Source: Nitrosospira sp. NpAV
Lineage (GTDB): Bacteria > Pseudomonadota > Gammaproteobacteria > Burkholderiales > Nitrosomonadaceae
Assembly (NCBI RefSeq): GCF_000832065.1
Contig: NZ_JXQM01000001.1
Location: 248,001-312,000 of the forward strand
Direction: 5' to 3'
DNA length: 64,000 bases
A program made the translations under genes and the position numbers. This document shows, in pieces, positions 1-9,565 of this stretch. Within the stretch, counting starts at the first letter, position 1; each line of letters opens with the position of its first letter. The notes under the pieces were generated by a model. The model was not told where the DNA came from. It did not search any database and saw only the letters and a list, made by a program, of their open reading frames with translations.

Positions 1-1
1 A

Positions 2-352
2 AAGCGGGTCGACGAGAATGAATTGAAAAATGTCTCCGGCGATATGTTGTCCGCCTCGCTGGTCGGGCTATCGCTTTCCATCCCGCTGATGATGGCTACC
101 TGGTTTGCGCCTCTGCTGGTGATATTCAATGGCATGCCCGCGGTGGATGCGATGCGGCTAAGCTTTTTTGCTTGCCTGAAAAACATTATAGCGTTCCAGA
201 TTTATGGCATTACGCTAGTGGCGCTGACGATACTCGCCTCGATACCCTATGGTCTGGGATTATTCGTATTGGTGCCGACCCTGTTTGCCTCGATTTACGC
301 AAGCTACAGGGATATCTTCGTGGATACAGCCGAATCAGCCGAATCAGCTTGA
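2..352 (+). CDS. BPSS1780-like multi-pass membrane protein, 3' part only
   Basis: The reading frame is open from the first base of the window, so the gene begins upstream; a TTG at 23 is not needed as a start. The visible part is hydrophobic, with about three membrane segments and a tail resembling the BPSS1780-type inner-membrane proteins of Betaproteobacteria (the YASYRDIF ending followed by a short polar tail). No catalytic residues are visible and the function of that family is unknown. The gene converges on uvrD, with 8 bases between the two stop codons. Confidence 0.6.
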   Translation, partial: KRVDENELKNVSGDMLSASLVGLSLSIPLMMATWFAPLLVIFNGMPAVDAMRLSFFACLKNIIAFQIYGITLVALTILASIPYGLGLFVLVPTLFASIYASYRDIFVDTAESAESA

Positions 353-360
353 GCGGTGAA

Positions 361-2598
361 TTACGCAGGGGTCAGCTTGGCATATTCCAGCAATAACCAC
401 TTCGTGCCGGTACGGCCGAATCTGACCTCAACGCGGGCGTCCGCTCCGTGACCTTCACAATTGACTATCACCCCCGTGCCGAACTTGGCGTGAATCACGT
501 TCTGTCCTATGCGCCATTGGGATGCCGCGGTATCCCGAATATTCGATGCGCGAGCTTGAGCACCATAATCAGTTTCCTGGATAACCCGGCCTGGACCTTG
601 CCTCCTTGTCCCCCATTCCTCGTTCATGAGCGATGTCTTCTGCACTGGCTGAAGCCACTTGAGCAAGCTATCCGGAACTTCGTGCAGGAAACGTGAGGGA
701 ATATTGTAGCGGGTCTGGCCATGCAACATGCGGCTTTGAGCAAAACTCAGATACAACCGCCGTCGGGCCCGGGTCAACGCTACATACATTAAACGTCTTT
801 CCTCTTCCACGCCTCCTGCTTCGTTGCGACTGTTGTCGTGGGGAAATAAACCCTCCTCCAGTCCGCTCAGAAAAACGCTGTGAAATTCCAATCCCTTGGC
901 TGAATGCACCGTCATCAACTGCAGCGCATCCTGGCCGCCACCGGCCTGATGCTCACCCGCTTCCAGCGATGCATGGCTTAGAAATGCCGTGAGACTATCA
1001 TCTTCGGCTTCATGCACAAAGCTGGTGGCGGCATTGATCAATTCATTCAGGTTTTCCAGGCGATCCGCCCCCTCGCGTTCAGCACGATAATGCGCCACTA
1101 GTCCGCTACGCTCCAGCATATGTTCGACGACTTCCGGTAACGGCAATTTTTCGCAAACTTGATGCATCGATTCGATCAATACGGCAAACCCCTCGACCCC
1201 CTTCTTTGGCTTATCCAACCATGGATTGCCGTCAAGCCTGCCCGTGGCTGGGACGGAAACTGCTCCACTTCTGTATTTTGACAGCATTGCCGCCCATAAA
1301 CTTCCTCCCTGCCGCTTGGCCTCGTCCTGCAACTGCTCCAGGCTGCGCATACCAATACCTCGCACGGGGAAGTTGATGACCCTGAGCAACGCGTTGTCGT
1401 CTTCGGGATTTGCTATCAGGCGCAAATATGCCAAGGCATGCTTGATTTCCTGACGTTCGAAGAAACGCATGCCGCCATATACCCGGTAAGCCAATGAAGC
1501 ATTGAACAAGGCGTGCTCCAGTACGCGCGATTGTGCGTTGGAACGATAAAGCAATGCTATTTGGGACAGTGCCACGCCCTCGGCACGAAGCGATTTTACT
1601 TCGTCCACGATGAAAGAAGCCTCATCGAAATCGGTCGGGGCGTTATACACGCGCAGCGGTTCGCCATGGCCTTCCGAAGTCCACAGATTCTTGCCAAGAC
1701 GACTGCTATTGTTGCGTATCAGCGTATTGGCCGCATTTAGAATATTGCCGTGAGAGCGATAGTTCTGCTCCAGCTTGATGATTTTAGAGATGTGAAAATC
1801 TCTCTCGAAATCCTTCATATTGCCGGTGTTCGCACCACGGAACGCATAAATGCTCTGATCATCGTCGCCAACCGCAAACACCGCGGCCCGGTTGCCGGCG
1901 AGCAGTTTTAGCCATCGATACTGCAAGCGATTGGTATCCTGAAATTCATCCACCAGGATATGGGTAAAGCGGCCACGATAGTGCTCGCGCAGATGTTCGC
2001 TGCGAGTCAGCAACTCATAACTTCGAAACAGTAGCTCAGCAAAATCCACCACGCCTTCCTTGTTGCACTGCTGCTCGTAATACAGGTAAAACTCAGTCAT
2101 CTTGCGCGTGAAATCGTCACGGATTTCGACCTGTGATGCTCGAATCCCTTCTTCCTTCGCGTTATTGATGAACCATTGCACCTGGCGTGACGGGAATTTT
2201 TCGTCGTCCGCGCCGAGAGCCTTCAACATACGTTTGATCACCGCCAACTGATCGGCGGAATCCAGAATCTGGAAGGCCTGCGGCAACCCCGCATCCTGAT
2301 GGTGGGCACGCAGCATGCGGTTGCATAGACCGTGAAAGGTACCCACCCACATGCCACGCGTATTGACCGGCAGCATGGAGGAGATCCGGGAAAGCATTTC
2401 CTTGGCTGCCTTATTTGTGAAGGTAACAGCCAACAGGCCATGGGGACTGACTAGACCGGACTGGATCAAATACGCAATACGTGTGGTGAGTACCCGCGTC
2501 TTGCCACTGCCCGCGCCTGCCAGCACTAGCGCTGACTGATGTGGCAGGGTAACGGCTTCAAGTTGTTCGGGATTCAGTTCCGACAGTAGGGAAGACAT
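361..2598 (-). CDS. uvrD: DNA helicase II (UvrD/Rep superfamily 1A)
   Basis: ATP-dependent 3'-5' helicase that removes the incised oligonucleotide in nucleotide excision repair and acts in mismatch repair. The 745-residue protein has Walker A GAGSGKT at residues 28-34, Walker B DEFQDT at 217-222, the GDDDQSIYAFRG motif III and a late QLMTVHSAKGLEF motif V. The C-terminus (about residues 690-745) reads like the Tudor-like domain of UvrD/PcrA, with WRIGQNVIHAKFGTG and a KWLLLEYAKL ending, which favours UvrD over Rep. Length is close to the roughly 720 residues of the E. coli protein. The gene stands alone, with 133 bases to the next gene upstream. The family is certain and the UvrD assignment is strong. 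Confidence 0.93.
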   Translation of the reverse strand: MSSLLSELNPEQLEAVTLPHQSALVLAGAGSGKTRVLTTRIAYLIQSGLVSPHGLLAVTFTNKAAKEMLSRISSMLPVNTRGMWVGTFHGLCNRMLRAHHQDAGLPQAFQILDSADQLAVIKRMLKALGADDEKFPSRQVQWFINNAKEEGIRASQVEIRDDFTRKMTEFYLYYEQQCNKEGVVDFAELLFRSYELLTRSEHLREHYRGRFTHILVDEFQDTNRLQYRWLKLLAGNRAAVFAVGDDDQSIYAFRGANTGNMKDFERDFHISKIIKLEQNYRSHGNILNAANTLIRNNSSRLGKNLWTSEGHGEPLRVYNAPTDFDEASFIVDEVKSLRAEGVALSQIALLYRSNAQSRVLEHALFNASLAYRVYGGMRFFERQEIKHALAYLRLIANPEDDNALLRVINFPVRGIGMRSLEQLQDEAKRQGGSLWAAMLSKYRSGAVSVPATGRLDGNPWLDKPKKGVEGFAVLIESMHQVCEKLPLPEVVEHMLERSGLVAHYRAEREGADRLENLNELINAATSFVHEAEDDSLTAFLSHASLEAGEHQAGGGQDALQLMTVHSAKGLEFHSVFLSGLEEGLFPHDNSRNEAGGVEEERRLMYVALTRARRRLYLSFAQSRMLHGQTRYNIPSRFLHEVPDSLLKWLQPVQKTSLMNEEWGTRRQGPGRVIQETDYGAQARASNIRDTAASQWRIGQNVIHAKFGTGVIVNCEGHGADARVEVRFGRTGTKWLLLEYAKLTPA

Positions 2599-2731
2599 GA
2601 GGAGAAAACTGTTTCCGGGAAGTATCGCCGGAATTATTTGGACGAGGAGAAAATAGTTGAACGGGCAATCCGCATTGCAGATTACCCGCTAATTCAAATT
2701 CAAAAAGTACCTTTTGGCAGCGCCTATCCGG

Positions 2732-3604
2732 CTATATGCTCCGGCTTTTCGCGACGAGATCCAGAATCAGTGGCGTTAATATCAATTCTATGGACAGTCC
2801 CATTTTTCCTCCCGGCACGACGATGGTATTGGGACGCGACATGAACGAGTTATTGATCATGGCAAGAAGGTAAGGAAAGTCGACGTGCTTGGGATCACGG
2901 AAGCGAATCACGACAAAGCTTTCATCCAGGGTCGGAATATCACGTGCGATAAAAGGGTTGGACGTATCAACCGTCGGTACTCGCTGAAAATTGATATGGG
3001 TACGCGAAAACTGCGGCGTGATGTAATGCACATAATCGTGCATGCGGCGGAGAATGGTATGGGTCACCGCCTCCGCCGAATAGCCACGCGCGTTCATGTC
3101 ACGATGGATTTTCTGGATCCATTCCAGATTGACGATAGGCACGACACCCACCAGTAAATCCACATACTTTGCCGCATCGGCGGTATCGCTCTTGACTCCC
3201 CCATGCAAGCCTTCATAAAACAGCATATCGGAACCAGGCTGTATCGCCTTCCAGGGGGTAAATGTGCCGGCCTTCTGCTGATAGGGCGCGGCCTCTTCGT
3301 CATTGTGCAAATACAGGCGTGTCTTGCCACCTCCGCTCTCGCCATATTCCTTGAATAGCGCTTCCAGTTTCTCGAACTCATTGGCCTCGGGACCGAAATG
3401 ACTGATGGGATGACCACCGTCTTTCTCCGATTCCGCGACGGCTTCCCTCATCGCATCACGATCATAACGATGAAAACTGTCGCCCTCTACCACCGCAGCA
3501 GTCAGTTTCTCGCGGCGAAAAATATGCTCGAAACTATTCTTGACTGTCGATGTACCGGCACCTGACGATCCCGTAACAGCGATAACAGGGTGTTTTTGTG
3601 ACAT
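2732..3604 (-). CDS. prkB: Phosphoribulokinase (Calvin cycle)
   Basis: Phosphorylates ribulose 5-phosphate to ribulose 1,5-bisphosphate, the CO2 acceptor for RuBisCO. The 290-residue protein has the P-loop GSSGAGTS at residues 12-19 and matches the short octameric proteobacterial class I enzyme (FYEGLHGG, the basic INFQRVPTVDTSNPF segment). I start it at the ATG at 3604 because GAGGAG lies 9 bases upstream of it; a start at 3625 would put that ribosome site inside the gene. No other Calvin-cycle gene is adjacent, so it is a detached cbb gene here. Its presence is the main sign of autotrophy in the window. It is sometimes named cbbP. Confidence 0.92.
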   Translation of the reverse strand: MSQKHPVIAVTGSSGAGTSTVKNSFEHIFRREKLTAAVVEGDSFHRYDRDAMREAVAESEKDGGHPISHFGPEANEFEKLEALFKEYGESGGGKTRLYLHNDEEAAPYQQKAGTFTPWKAIQPGSDMLFYEGLHGGVKSDTADAAKYVDLLVGVVPIVNLEWIQKIHRDMNARGYSAEAVTHTILRRMHDYVHYITPQFSRTHINFQRVPTVDTSNPFIARDIPTLDESFVVIRFRDPKHVDFPYLLAMINNSFMSRPNTIVVPGGKMGLSIELILTPLILDLVAKSRSI

Positions 3605-4180
3605 ACAAACGCTCTCCTCAGACAATAAGATAATAGGATGTTACGGTATTCTTCACGCCGGTAATTTGCGGACATCAGCAAACGTTTTTACGGCATTGTT
3701 CTTTTAACCCCGGAGGTTTCATAAATTCGCGCGATGATTGCACAGGATTTTGTTTTATAGGGGAGTTTTGTGAAAGAGCGGCGTAGTTATTCAACGTCCG
3801 GCTGAACACAATTTCCATACGAAACAAAAGATCGGTGAGGACGCGTGGATTTATGAAATATTCGGGTTAACATGATACCTGTTTTCCTAAAAATTTTGGT
3901 GGGAATAGATAAAGATTCGCGCCTTCGAATCGCTGTAATGGTGGGCACTGATGTATACGCTCACAGAAAAAGTGTCTGGGCTGATGACTCGGGATTCCAG
4001 ATAAAATGTGCCACGTTCCGCAATGAGTACTGCGGATACAAGATCGAATCGCCGCGCGACCAGACTCGATCCGGCATAGCTTATTTTATTTCTGAACCCG
4101 CTTGCCGAAGGCCGGTTTGACATTCGACCTGGTCTGACATAGAATTCGCGGCTTTATTGAAATAAGCAAAGGCGGATGTT
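3605..4180. other. Divergent intergenic region between phosphoribulokinase and rplM
   Basis: 576 bases without a convincing gene. Short open frames at 3872-4123 on both strands have no ribosome site and no recognisable product. The right end carries the rplM promoter (separate entry). The left end must carry the phosphoribulokinase promoter, but I found no good -35/-10 pair and no clear CbbR-type dyad. Confidence 0.6.
4117..4145 (+). promoter_or_regulatory. Sigma-70 promoter of rplM-rpsI
   Basis: A consensus -35 box TTGACA (4117-4122) and a TAGAAT -10 box (4140-4145) are separated by exactly 17 bases, 35 bases before the GTG of rplM. This is the strongest promoter-like match I found in the window and suits a highly expressed ribosomal-protein operon. 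Read directly from sequence; the transcription start (about 4152) is inferred. Confidence 0.8.
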
Positions 4181-4615
4181 GTGAAAACCTTTTCGGCCAA
4201 ACCCCATGAAGTAATCCACGACTGGTTCGTGATCGACGCGGCGGACAAGGTGCTGGGCCGCCTCGCTGCAGAAATTGCCCGTCGTCTGCGGGGCAAGCAT
4301 AAGCCCATCTTCACGCCTCATGTGGATACCGGCGATTTTATCGTAGTGATCAATGTCGATAAGCTGCGCATCACCGGAAACAAGATGGAAGACAAAACTT
4401 ATTATCGTCATACCGGCTACCCCGGCGGTATTTACGAAACCAGTTTCGCTAAAATGCATGCGCGATTCCCCGGACGGCCTCTGGAAAAAGCGGTCAAAGG
4501 TATGCTGCCAAAGGGTCCGCTCGGTTATGCCATGTTAAAGAAACTTAAAATCTATGCCGGTGCCACGCATCCGCACGCGGCGCAGCAACCGCGACAACTC
4601 GAAATCAGGGCTTGA
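4181..4615 (+). CDS. rplM: 50S ribosomal protein L13 (uL13)
   Basis: Early-assembly protein of the large ribosomal subunit. The 144-residue product has the family landmarks [13 protein letters not shown] near the start, [11 protein letters not shown] in the middle and [20 protein letters not shown] near the end; E. coli L13 has 142 residues. It starts at a GTG with a weak AAGG upstream. It forms a bicistronic operon with rpsI, 4 bases downstream, the standard bacterial arrangement. Confidence 0.97.
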   Translation: MKTFSAKPHEVIHDWFVIDAADKVLGRLAAEIARRLRGKHKPIFTPHVDTGDFIVVINVDKLRITGNKMEDKTYYRHTGYPGGIYETSFAKMHARFPGRPLEKAVKGMLPKGPLGYAMLKKLKIYAGATHPHAAQQPRQLEIRA

Positions 4616-4619
4616 GATT

Positions 4620-5012
4620 ATGGGCACAACGTATAACTATGGGACCGGTCGTCGCAAAAGTGCGGTGGCGCGGGTATTCATCAAACCTGGCAGGGGATTG
4701 ATCACGGTCAATGACAGACCGGTCGATGAATTCTTTTCCCGTGAAACGGGCCGCATGGTGGTTCGTCAGCCGCTCGAGTTAACCGGGAATCTTACGAGCT
4801 TCGACATCGTGGTCAACATCCATGGGGGCGGCGAATCAGGGCAGGCTGGCGCGGTGCGTCATGGCATTACCCGCGCCTTGATTGACTTTGACGCCACACT
4901 CAAGCCCATATTGAGCAATGCTGGTCTGGTAACGCGCGACGCGCGTGAAGTGGAACGGAAGAAAGTGGGGCTGCGTAAAGCGCGTCGGCGTAAACAATTT
5001 TCCAAACGATAA
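4620..5012 (+). CDS. rpsI: 30S ribosomal protein S9 (uS9)
   Basis: Small-subunit head protein whose C-terminal tail reaches the P-site tRNA. Starting at the ATG at 4620 gives 130 residues, the usual length; a longer frame opening at 4554 overlaps rplM and should be ignored. Family landmarks are [14 protein letters not shown] at the N-terminus, [15 protein letters not shown] in the middle and the basic tail ending in KQFSKR. It is co-transcribed with rplM and followed 22 bases later by a strong terminator. Confidence 0.97.
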   Translation: MGTTYNYGTGRRKSAVARVFIKPGRGLITVNDRPVDEFFSRETGRMVVRQPLELTGNLTSFDIVVNIHGGGESGQAGAVRHGITRALIDFDATLKPILSNAGLVTRDAREVERKKVGLRKARRRKQFSKR

Positions 5013-5034
5013 GTTTTTTTACATATCCCATCCT

Positions 5035-5065
5035 AAAAAGCCGCCTTGTTTCTGGCGGCTTTTTT
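5035..5065 (+). terminator. Rho-independent terminator of rplM-rpsI
   Basis: An 11-bp perfect stem (AAAAAGCCGCC at 5035-5045, GGCGGCTTTTT at 5054-5064) encloses an 8-base loop, and the descending arm ends in a run of T. It lies just after rpsI. Confidence 0.9.
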
Positions 5066-5429
5066 ACTTGTTGCTTATAATTCTGAATCCGTGGGTTGCA
5101 AACTGACCGCCAGCACCCACGTAGGCTCGGAGGGCACCCAATGTGCATTTCCGGGCCAGCCTAAATCCGTAGTTGGATTGGCAGGTCGCCAAGGAACAGA
5201 TAGGATCGTTGATCTACCGGTTGTGTTTCTAAGTACTCGGCTAATCGAACCAATTAAACAATGACACCTCTAAAAAATGCAAGATCTGGGACAAGTCCTC
5301 TTGTTCAATCCATAACCGGGGGCATGGGCAGGATTGTTGATATGGAAAGCTGGATATGCAACATCGCATTGGCATTTGTGGAGACTCGGATGGAGAGTCC
5401 TGTTCTACGCATAAAAACCTGGAGATTTT
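5066..5429 (+). other. Intergenic region before argC
   Basis: About 360 bases after the rpsI terminator with no convincing gene. One imperfect hairpin is visible (GTGGGTTGC at 5091-5099 against GCACCCAC at 5113-5120) without a T-run. No ARG-box-like dyad or clear promoter for argC was recognised. Confidence 0.5.
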
Positions 5430-6458
5430 ATGCTTAAAGTTGGTATTGTAGGCGGGACCGGTTATACCGGCGTGGAGTTGCTGCGAATTTTGTCGCAACA
5501 CCCCGAGGTAAGCATACAGGCCATCACCTCGCGCAAAGAGGCCGGGATGGCCGTCGCCGAGTTGTTTACAAGCCTGCGTGGACGGATACCGCTAAAATTT
5601 TGTGATCCTGCCGAAGCGGAGCTGGATAAATGCGCGGTTGTGTTCTTTGCGACGCCAAACGGCATTGCCATGCAACAGGTCAGGTCGCTACTTGATGCGG
5701 GGGTACGGGTGATAGATCTCGCCGCTGATTTTCGTATCAAGGACATAACGGTATGGGAAAAATGGTATGGGATGACGCATGCTTGTCCTGATCTGGTGGA
5801 GGAAGCGGTTTATGGCCTACCCGAAATCAATCGTGAGCGAATCAGAAGCGCGCGGCTCATAGCAAATCCTGGCTGTTATCCCACTGCGGTGCAGCTCGGA
5901 TTTCTGCCCTTGATCGAGGCTGGTATTGTAGACTTGGAGCACCTTGTTGCCGATGCCAAGTCCGGCGTCTCCGGCGCGGGACGCAATGCGGAAATACACA
6001 CATTATTTGCCGAAGCCTCTGACAATTTCAAAGCCTATGGTGTGCCCGGACACCGGCACCTGCCTGAAATCAAACAAGGATTGTCTCATGTGGCGGGAAG
6101 ACCGGTAGGATTGACATTCGTCCCGCACCTCACTCCCATGATCCGGGGCATTCACGCTACGCTATATGGCAGACTTAACAAGGATGCCGATTTACAGGCT
6201 ATATACGAAAAACGCTATGCCGATGAACCATTTGTCGATGTGCTTCCGGCAGGCGCGCATCCCGAAACCCGTTCAGTGCGCGGCTCCAATTACTGTCGTA
6301 TCGCCGTCCATCGTCCACAGGGGGGTAATACCGCGGTGATACTCTCGGTAACGGATAATCTCGTCAAGGGCGCTGCGGGACAGGCTGTACAGAACATGAA
6401 CCTGATGCTCGGTTTTCCGGAAACCCTTGGTATCGATTATGCCCCGTTGCTGCCTTAG
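5430..6458 (+). CDS. argC: N-acetyl-gamma-glutamyl-phosphate reductase
   Basis: NADPH-dependent third step of arginine biosynthesis: reduces N-acetyl-glutamyl 5-phosphate to the semialdehyde. The 342-residue protein has the dinucleotide-binding GGTGYTG at residues 8-14, the catalytic cysteine C149 in NPGCYPT, and the conserved [11 protein letters not shown] and [12 protein letters not shown] segments. Length fits the non-fused type 1 ArgC family. GGAGA lies 5-9 bases before the ATG. No other arg gene is adjacent, so it appears monocistronic. Confidence 0.95.
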   Translation: MLKVGIVGGTGYTGVELLRILSQHPEVSIQAITSRKEAGMAVAELFTSLRGRIPLKFCDPAEAELDKCAVVFFATPNGIAMQQVRSLLDAGVRVIDLAADFRIKDITVWEKWYGMTHACPDLVEEAVYGLPEINRERIRSARLIANPGCYPTAVQLGFLPLIEAGIVDLEHLVADAKSGVSGAGRNAEIHTLFAEASDNFKAYGVPGHRHLPEIKQGLSHVAGRPVGLTFVPHLTPMIRGIHATLYGRLNKDADLQAIYEKRYADEPFVDVLPAGAHPETRSVRGSNYCRIAVHRPQGGNTAVILSVTDNLVKGAAGQAVQNMNLMLGFPETLGIDYAPLLP

Positions 6459-6677
6459 CCGCCTCATCGGCTTGCAGGGCCGGAGCAGAAAAATGGCCGG
6501 GGGAAAGCAAGTTCTGACGTTTCTTAAGGCCAGCAATCGTTATTCTATTGATCGAGAAATTGACGAAATATTGGCAGGCTGGATGCTTTCGCAATCCATT
6601 TCCTTCAAGACCCGCAGGCTGCCGATATTCTTCCAAACCTCAGTGTCTCGCTATCATAACAGCGTAAACTGAAGGCC

Positions 6678-7418
6678 ATGATCAAAACGCCTAAAAGAAG
6701 GTCTGGCATTTTTGCGCCGCGCGTAGCGATACGTCCGCAAAGGCCGGAATACCTGCGCTGGCTGGCTATCGGACTCCTTACCGCGCTCGCATTGGCTCTA
6801 GCCTGGGGTATGTACGAGGCGGGGCATCAGTTTACGGGCTCTGATAAAAATGAGCCAGGCCATGAGTTGGATCGGTTATCTCGGTTAAACAATCGCTTGC
6901 AACAGGATAATGACGAGCTACGCATGAAGGTGGCCGGACTTGAGCACCAATTGCAGATGGACACCGCCGCGCGTGAAGACATTACCAAGCATGTTAAAGC
7001 CCTGGAAGATGAAAATATTCGCTTGAAGGAAGATGTCGCATTTTTCCAGAATCTTGGGTCGGTCACCGGAAAAACCGAACAACGCGTTTCGATTAGTCAT
7101 TTAAAGCTGGCGCGCGGCCAGTTGCCCGGAGAATATCGTTACAGCCTACTACTGGTCCAGGGCGGGCAGCGCTCCAAAGATTTTCAGGGTAGTCTGGAAT
7201 TTGTTGTCAATTTCCGGCAGAATGGTGAAAAAATGGTCACACCTCTTGCCAGCGAAAGTCCATCAAATACATTTGACGTTAACTTCAAGTTCTACCAGCG
7301 AGTGGAGAGAAGCTTCCGCCTGCCGCCAGATGCCTTAGTGGAGAGCATGCAGGTAAAGGTATTTGAAAAAGGCGTGACGCAGGCGAGGCTAACGCAGACC
7401 GTTAACCTATCCTTGTAA
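6678..7418 (+). CDS. DUF6776-like membrane-anchored coiled-coil protein
   Basis: A 246-residue protein with a basic N-terminus, one transmembrane helix at about residues 29-46, a long heptad-rich coiled coil at about 58-125 (LNNRLQQDNDELRMKVAGLE), and a periplasmic beta-rich C-terminal domain. This matches the uncharacterised DUF6776 family that sits beside bactofilin genes in Betaproteobacteria. It ends 10 bases before the bactofilin start, so the two are an operon. The layout suggests a membrane partner or anchor for the cytoskeletal polymer; that role is inference from context. Confidence 0.7.
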   Translation: MIKTPKRRSGIFAPRVAIRPQRPEYLRWLAIGLLTALALALAWGMYEAGHQFTGSDKNEPGHELDRLSRLNNRLQQDNDELRMKVAGLEHQLQMDTAAREDITKHVKALEDENIRLKEDVAFFQNLGSVTGKTEQRVSISHLKLARGQLPGEYRYSLLLVQGGQRSKDFQGSLEFVVNFRQNGEKMVTPLASESPSNTFDVNFKFYQRVERSFRLPPDALVESMQVKVFEKGVTQARLTQTVNLSL

Positions 7419-7428
7419 AGGAGAAAAA

Positions 7429-7842
7429 ATGTTTGGAAAGAAAACATCCGCGCCCCAAAATCAGATTGACTCGCTTATTGGTGCAGGAACCCATATCGAG
7501 GGCAATGTCAATTTCAGCGGAGGGCTGCGCGTAGACGGTCATATAACGGGCAACATTACCGCGACTGGCGACAGGCCCAGCACTCTCGTGCTGAGCGATC
7601 AGGCGATCATTGAGGGGAAAATTCAGGTTTCTCACGCGGTTATTAATGGCACCGTAACTGGTGCCATATACGGAAGCGAGTATGTGGAATTGCAGCCTAA
7701 AGCCAGGATCTTTGGCGATGTACACTATAAAAGCATGGAGATACAGCTTGGCGCAGCGGTTGACGGCATGCTTCATCATCTGGATAAAACGCAACCCGAC
7801 AATAACGTAGTGGCGTTGATACCCGCTGCCCATGCTGATTGA
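7429..7842 (+). CDS. Bactofilin (polymer-forming cytoskeletal protein)
   Basis: Bactofilins form nucleotide-independent filaments that localise wall enzymes and polar structures. The 137-residue protein is a single right-handed beta-helix domain (DUF583/PF04519), seen as short repeated turns such as GAGTHIEGNVNFSGGLRVDGHITGNI and VINGTVTGAIYGSEYVEL, with short disordered ends. A strong AAAGGAG lies upstream of the ATG. It pairs with the preceding coiled-coil membrane protein. Its stop codon overlaps the -35 box of the erpA promoter. Confidence 0.9.
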   Translation: MFGKKTSAPQNQIDSLIGAGTHIEGNVNFSGGLRVDGHITGNITATGDRPSTLVLSDQAIIEGKIQVSHAVINGTVTGAIYGSEYVELQPKARIFGDVHYKSMEIQLGAAVDGMLHHLDKTQPDNNVVALIPAAHAD

Positions 7843-7867
7843 CGTTTATTCGACAGCAGAGCATAAT
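7839..7867 (+). promoter_or_regulatory. Candidate sigma-70 promoter of erpA
   Basis: TTGACG (7839-7844) and CATAAT (7862-7867) are 17 bases apart, 39 bases before the erpA ATG. Both boxes are one base off consensus. The -35 box overlaps the bactofilin stop codon, so erpA probably has its own promoter. I did not recognise an IscR or Fur site. Confidence 0.65.
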
Positions 7868-7905
7868 TTTGTCCCCCTAATAAATTTATATGCGGGAAAT
7901 TCAAT

Positions 7906-8274
7906 ATGAATGCTGCAACCGCGGAAAATTTAGCCTCTGAAATGCAAGCCTCATTGATCTTTACCGATAGCGCGGCAAGAAAAGTCAGAGAGTTGATTGA
8001 AGAAGAAGGGAATAATGATCTCAACCTCAGGGTATTTGTTGCGGGTGGAGGTTGCTCCGGTTTTAAATACGGCTTCACTTTTGACGAACTGATAAGTGAA
8101 GACGATACGGTAATGGAAAAGAACGGCGTAAAGCTGCTGGTTGACGCTATGAGCTTTCAGTACCTGGCCGGGTCGGAAATCGACTATCAGGAAAATGCCG
8201 AGGGCGCCCAATTTGTCATCAAGAATCCCGGCGCTTCGAGCACATGCGGTTGCGGATCTTCATTTTCCGTCTAA
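7906..8274 (+). CDS. erpA: Iron-sulfur cluster insertion protein ErpA (A-type carrier)
   Basis: A-type carrier that transfers Fe-S clusters to apo-proteins, including IspG in E. coli. The 122-residue protein has the three ligand cysteines in their canonical places: C50 in VAGGGCSGF and C114/C116 in the STCGCGSSF tail. The roughly 12-residue N-terminal lead before the core is longer than in E. coli (114 residues). It stands apart from any isc or suf cluster, as erpA commonly does. GCGGGAA precedes the ATG. Confidence 0.93.
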   Translation: MNAATAENLASEMQASLIFTDSAARKVRELIEEEGNNDLNLRVFVAGGGCSGFKYGFTFDELISEDDTVMEKNGVKLLVDAMSFQYLAGSEIDYQENAEGAQFVIKNPGASSTCGCGSSFSV

Positions 8275-8314
8275 CCCGAATCCGGCAGTTTGGATGGGTT
8301 GTATGGTTTTATTT

Positions 8315-8344
8315 AAAAAGCGGGAGCCATGGCTTCCGCTTTTT
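8315..8344. terminator. Bidirectional terminator between erpA and anmK
   Basis: A near-perfect palindrome: AAAAAGCGG then GAGCC, a 2-base centre, GGCTT then CCGCTTTTT. It has A-runs on the left and T-runs on the right, so it can end transcription of erpA (plus) and anmK (minus), which converge here. Confidence 0.85.
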
Positions 8345-8390
8345 ATTTGCAGGAAAAATACCGATGACGTCGCGGAAATAAAACATGCGT

Positions 8391-9509
8391 TCAACATGGA
8401 TAGATCGCACCCAGCAACCGGGCGCCCCGAGCGCCGGTAACTGAGGGAAGGCTGGCGGGAACGCCCAGGAGAACTTGCCGCGCCAGCCAGGCAAAAGCAA
8501 AGGCTTCCAGCCAGTCGGCATCAATGCCAAACCTGTCCGTCAATTCCACCTTCCTGCCTGGCAACGCTGTTCGTAATCGTGCAACAAGCTGGGCATTACG
8601 CGCGCCACCGCCACATAAATAGATTTCCTCAGCCTTTGGAAAGTGAGTAAGCACCGCGTCGGCAATTCCAGCCACAGTCAGTTGTAGTAAAGTTGACTGT
8701 ACGTCCACCGGCTCCTCAGCTCCCGATAAGCAGCTTTCCAGCCAGTCTAGATTGAATACTTCCCTACCGGTGCTTTTTGGCGGGGGAATGGAGAAAAACG
8801 GAAGTGCCAGGAGCTTCTCAAGCAACTGCGGGATTATTTTGCCGGATCCAGCCCATGCTCCGTTTTCATCATATGATCGGCCGGTATGACGCAAGCACCA
8901 CGCATCCATCATTATATTGCCGGGACCGCAATCGAATCCGGCAACCTCGCCGGTCGGCACAAGGCTGGTCAAATTGGATATTCCACCGATATTGGCAATG
9001 ACACGGTGAACTCGTGGATCTTTGAACAAGACTTGGTGAAATGCCGGAACCAGAGGAGCGCCCTGCCCCCCCGCCGCGATGTCACGACTCCTGAAATCGG
9101 CCACTACAGTGATACCCGTGAGTTCAACCAGCAAGGCGGCGTTGCATAGCTGAATGGTGTAGCCCCTGCCCGATTCAGGACTGTGACGCACGGTCTGGCC
9201 ATGGCAGCCGATGGCAGCTACCTCCTGAGGCTTTATGCCGCATTTATCCAGCAAGCCGGCCACAGCCCCTGCATAATGACGGGCCAGTTCATTGCCAAGC
9301 ATGGCCGCGCGATGCAGCTCATCATAATCCGAATGATTCAGATCCAGCAAACGGCTGCGAAGATCTTCGCCGTAAGCGAGATAAAACGTATATAGCAGAG
9401 AGGGGGGGGAGGGACCAAAATCAGCGAGCACCGCATCAACGCCGTCCAGACTGGTGCCGGACATAATGCCGATATAGTAAGTGGTTTCCAAATCCGTTCG
9501 CCTGCGCAC
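8391..9509 (-). CDS. anmK: Anhydro-N-acetylmuramic acid kinase
   Basis: Phosphorylates and hydrates 1,6-anhydro-MurNAc released by lytic transglycosylases, recycling wall sugars to MurNAc-6-phosphate. The 372-residue ASKHA-fold kinase has the family N-terminal signature GIMSGTSLDGVD (residues 14-25), the ADFRSRDIAAGGQGAPLVP block and a late CGGGARN motif. The start shown is a GTG; a TTG six codons later is an alternative. It lies 56 bases downstream of an M23 endopeptidase gene on the same strand, a pairing common in Betaproteobacteria and consistent with a wall-turnover operon. Confidence 0.93.
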   Translation of the reverse strand: MRRRTDLETTYYIGIMSGTSLDGVDAVLADFGPSPPSLLYTFYLAYGEDLRSRLLDLNHSDYDELHRAAMLGNELARHYAGAVAGLLDKCGIKPQEVAAIGCHGQTVRHSPESGRGYTIQLCNAALLVELTGITVVADFRSRDIAAGGQGAPLVPAFHQVLFKDPRVHRVIANIGGISNLTSLVPTGEVAGFDCGPGNIMMDAWCLRHTGRSYDENGAWAGSGKIIPQLLEKLLALPFFSIPPPKSTGREVFNLDWLESCLSGAEEPVDVQSTLLQLTVAGIADAVLTHFPKAEEIYLCGGGARNAQLVARLRTALPGRKVELTDRFGIDADWLEAFAFAWLARQVLLGVPASLPSVTGARGARLLGAIYPC

Positions 9510-9565
9510 CCTGTTATCTTCTGCCTCAGGGAGAGGGTAGAAGTAGGTGAGAAATAAAGGGTTGG

